This document shows, in pieces, positions 4,089 through 5,017 of a DNA stretch of 5,017 bases (the stretch's first letter is position 1; each line of letters opens with the position of its first letter). The notes below the pieces were generated by a model. The model was not told where the DNA came from. It saw only the letters and a program-made list of their open reading frames with translations, and did no database searches. The stretch is taken from NCBI GenBank assembly GCA_017958845.1, contig JAGDBW010000190.1, forward strand, positions 1 to 5,017, read 5' to 3'. This stretch comes from Clostridia bacterium. Its GTDB lineage: Bacteria; Bacillota; Clostridia; Oscillospirales; CAG-272. A program made the position numbers and the translations under genes.

Positions 4089-5017
4089 ATGAGCAAAAAG
4101 TACGTGTACCTCTTTACCGAAGGCAACGCCGACATGCGCGAACTGCTGGGCGGTAAAGGCGCCAACCTGGCCGAGATGACCAACATCGGTCTGCCGGTCC
4201 CGCAGGGCTTTACCATCACGACCGAGGCCTGCACCCAATACTACGAAGACGGCCGCAGGATCAACCCGGAGATCCAGGCCGAGATCATGCAGTACATCGA
4301 CAAGATGGAGCAGATCACCGGCAAGAAGTTCGGCGACAAAAAGAACCCCCTGCTCGTTTCCGTCCGCTCCGGCGCCCGCGCCTCGATGCCCGGTATGATG
4401 GACACCATCCTCAACCTGGGTCTCAACGAAGAAGTCGTCGAGGTCATCGCCGAACAGTCCGGCAACCCCCGCTGGGCGTGGGACTGCTACCGCCGTTTTA
4501 TCCAGATGTTTTCCGAAGTCGTCATGGAAGTCGGCAAAAAATACTTTGAGCAGCTCATCGACAAGATGAAAGAAAAGAAAGGCGTCAAGTTTGACGTCGA
4601 GCTGACCGCCGAGGACCTGCGCGAGCTGGCCGGCCAGTTTAAGGCCGAGTACAAGGCCAAGATCGGCGAGGACTTCCCCTCCGATCCCAAGGTCCAGCTC
4701 TTTGAGGCCATCAAGGCCGTGTTCCGCTCCTGGGACAACCCGCGCGCCAACGTGTACCGCCGCGACAACGACATCCCCTACAGCTGGGGCACGGCCGTCA
4801 ACGTCCAGATGATGGCGTTCGGCAACCTCAACAACGACTCCGGCACCGGCGTCGCCTTCACGCGCGACCCCGCCACCGGCGAGAAGAAGCTCATGGGCGA
4901 GTTCCTGATGAACGCCCAGGGCGAGGACGTCGTCGCGGGCGTCAGGACCCCGATGCCCATCGCGAAGATGGCCGAGGTCATGCCCAAGGTGTTCAAGCAG
5001 TTCCAGAAGATCTGCGA
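4089..5017 (+). CDS. ppdK: Pyruvate, phosphate dikinase, N-terminal third (cut by right edge)
   Basis: Cytoplasmic enzyme that reversibly converts pyruvate, ATP and phosphate to PEP, AMP and pyrophosphate. In anaerobes it often serves pyrophosphate-linked glycolysis or PEP formation. 309 codons are present of about 870-890 expected. They cover most of the ATP-grasp-like nucleotide-binding domain: GGKGANLAEM (21-30) with Lys23, matching Lys22 of the Clostridium symbiosum enzyme; SVRSGARASMPGMMDT (91-106) with Arg93; FRSWDNPRA (212-220); WGTAVNVQMM (233-242); and GEFLMNAQGEDVVAGVRTP (270-288). It aligns by memory with the C. symbiosum enzyme throughout and without frameshifts. The phosphohistidine and PEP/pyruvate domains lie beyond the window. 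It has its own promoter and a leader of about 130 bases, so it is probably a separate transcription unit from the upstream isomerase. The reading frame is clean and no key residue in the visible part is missing. Confidence 0.96.
   Translation, partial: MSKKYVYLFTEGNADMRELLGGKGANLAEMTNIGLPVPQGFTITTEACTQYYEDGRRINPEIQAEIMQYIDKMEQITGKKFGDKKNPLLVSVRSGARASMPGMMDTILNLGLNEEVVEVIAEQSGNPRWAWDCYRRFIQMFSEVVMEVGKKYFEQLIDKMKEKKGVKFDVELTAEDLRELAGQFKAEYKAKIGEDFPSDPKVQLFEAIKAVFRSWDNPRANVYRRDNDIPYSWGTAVNVQMMAFGNLNNDSGTGVAFTRDPATGEKKLMGEFLMNAQGEDVVAGVRTPMPIAKMAEVMPKVFKQFQKIC

Noticed and set aside
1..5017. CRISPR arrays, insertion sequences, attachment sites, tRNA or rRNA genes
   Set aside because: I saw no spaced direct repeats of CRISPR size, no transposase or integrase motifs, no terminal inverted repeats flanking a gene, and no recognisable tRNA or rRNA sequence.

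Overview
This 5,017-base window is GC-rich (roughly 60% or more by eye) and compact. It has strong GGAGG-type ribosome binding sites, near-consensus sigma-A/sigma-70 promoters and GC-hairpin/T-run terminators. The pyruvate phosphate dikinase reads like the Clostridium-type enzyme. Together these suggest a high-GC member of the Clostridia (Firmicutes/Bacillota), perhaps a gut Oscillospirales- or Christensenellales-like lineage. That placement is inference from style and recalled homology, not a search result.

Layout. (1) Bases 1-1378, minus strand: rhamnulokinase (rhaB), complete at its N-terminus and cut by the left edge after 459 codons. (2) Bases 1379-1823: a divergent intergenic region of 445 bases. 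It holds a perfect-consensus promoter for rhaB, a near-consensus promoter for the rightward oxidoreductase gene, and several GC-rich hairpins, most of them between the two promoters. (3) Bases 1824-3026, plus strand: Gfo/Idh/MocA-family NAD(P)-dependent oxidoreductase, followed by a strong intrinsic terminator (3035-3062). (4) Bases 3104-3838, plus strand: a sugar phosphate isomerase/epimerase of the xylose-isomerase-like TIM barrel superfamily. (5) Bases 3839-4088: weak terminator candidates, a promoter and a structured leader. (6) Bases 4089-5017, plus strand: the N-terminal third of pyruvate, phosphate dikinase (ppdK), cut by the right edge.

How the genes may work together. Rhamnulokinase phosphorylates L-rhamnulose. 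The oxidoreductase and the isomerase/epimerase form a common pairing for catabolism of sugars, sugar acids or inositols, and their substrates cannot be read from sequence. The rhaB and oxidoreductase promoters share unusually similar architecture: an 18-bp spacer, a 21-bp imperfect ACAAA...TTTGT dyad and the string TTTGTTATAATA. This suggests, without proving, that the two divergent units answer to one regulator. ppdK is a central carbon enzyme (PEP/pyruvate interconversion) with its own promoter and is probably an independent unit.

I see no mobile element, CRISPR array, tRNA or rRNA, and no evidence of a new multi-gene system. The points most worth a second look are the paired divergent promoters, the unexplained hairpin cluster between them, motif substitutions in rhamnulokinase, and the strong terminator before the isomerase gene.
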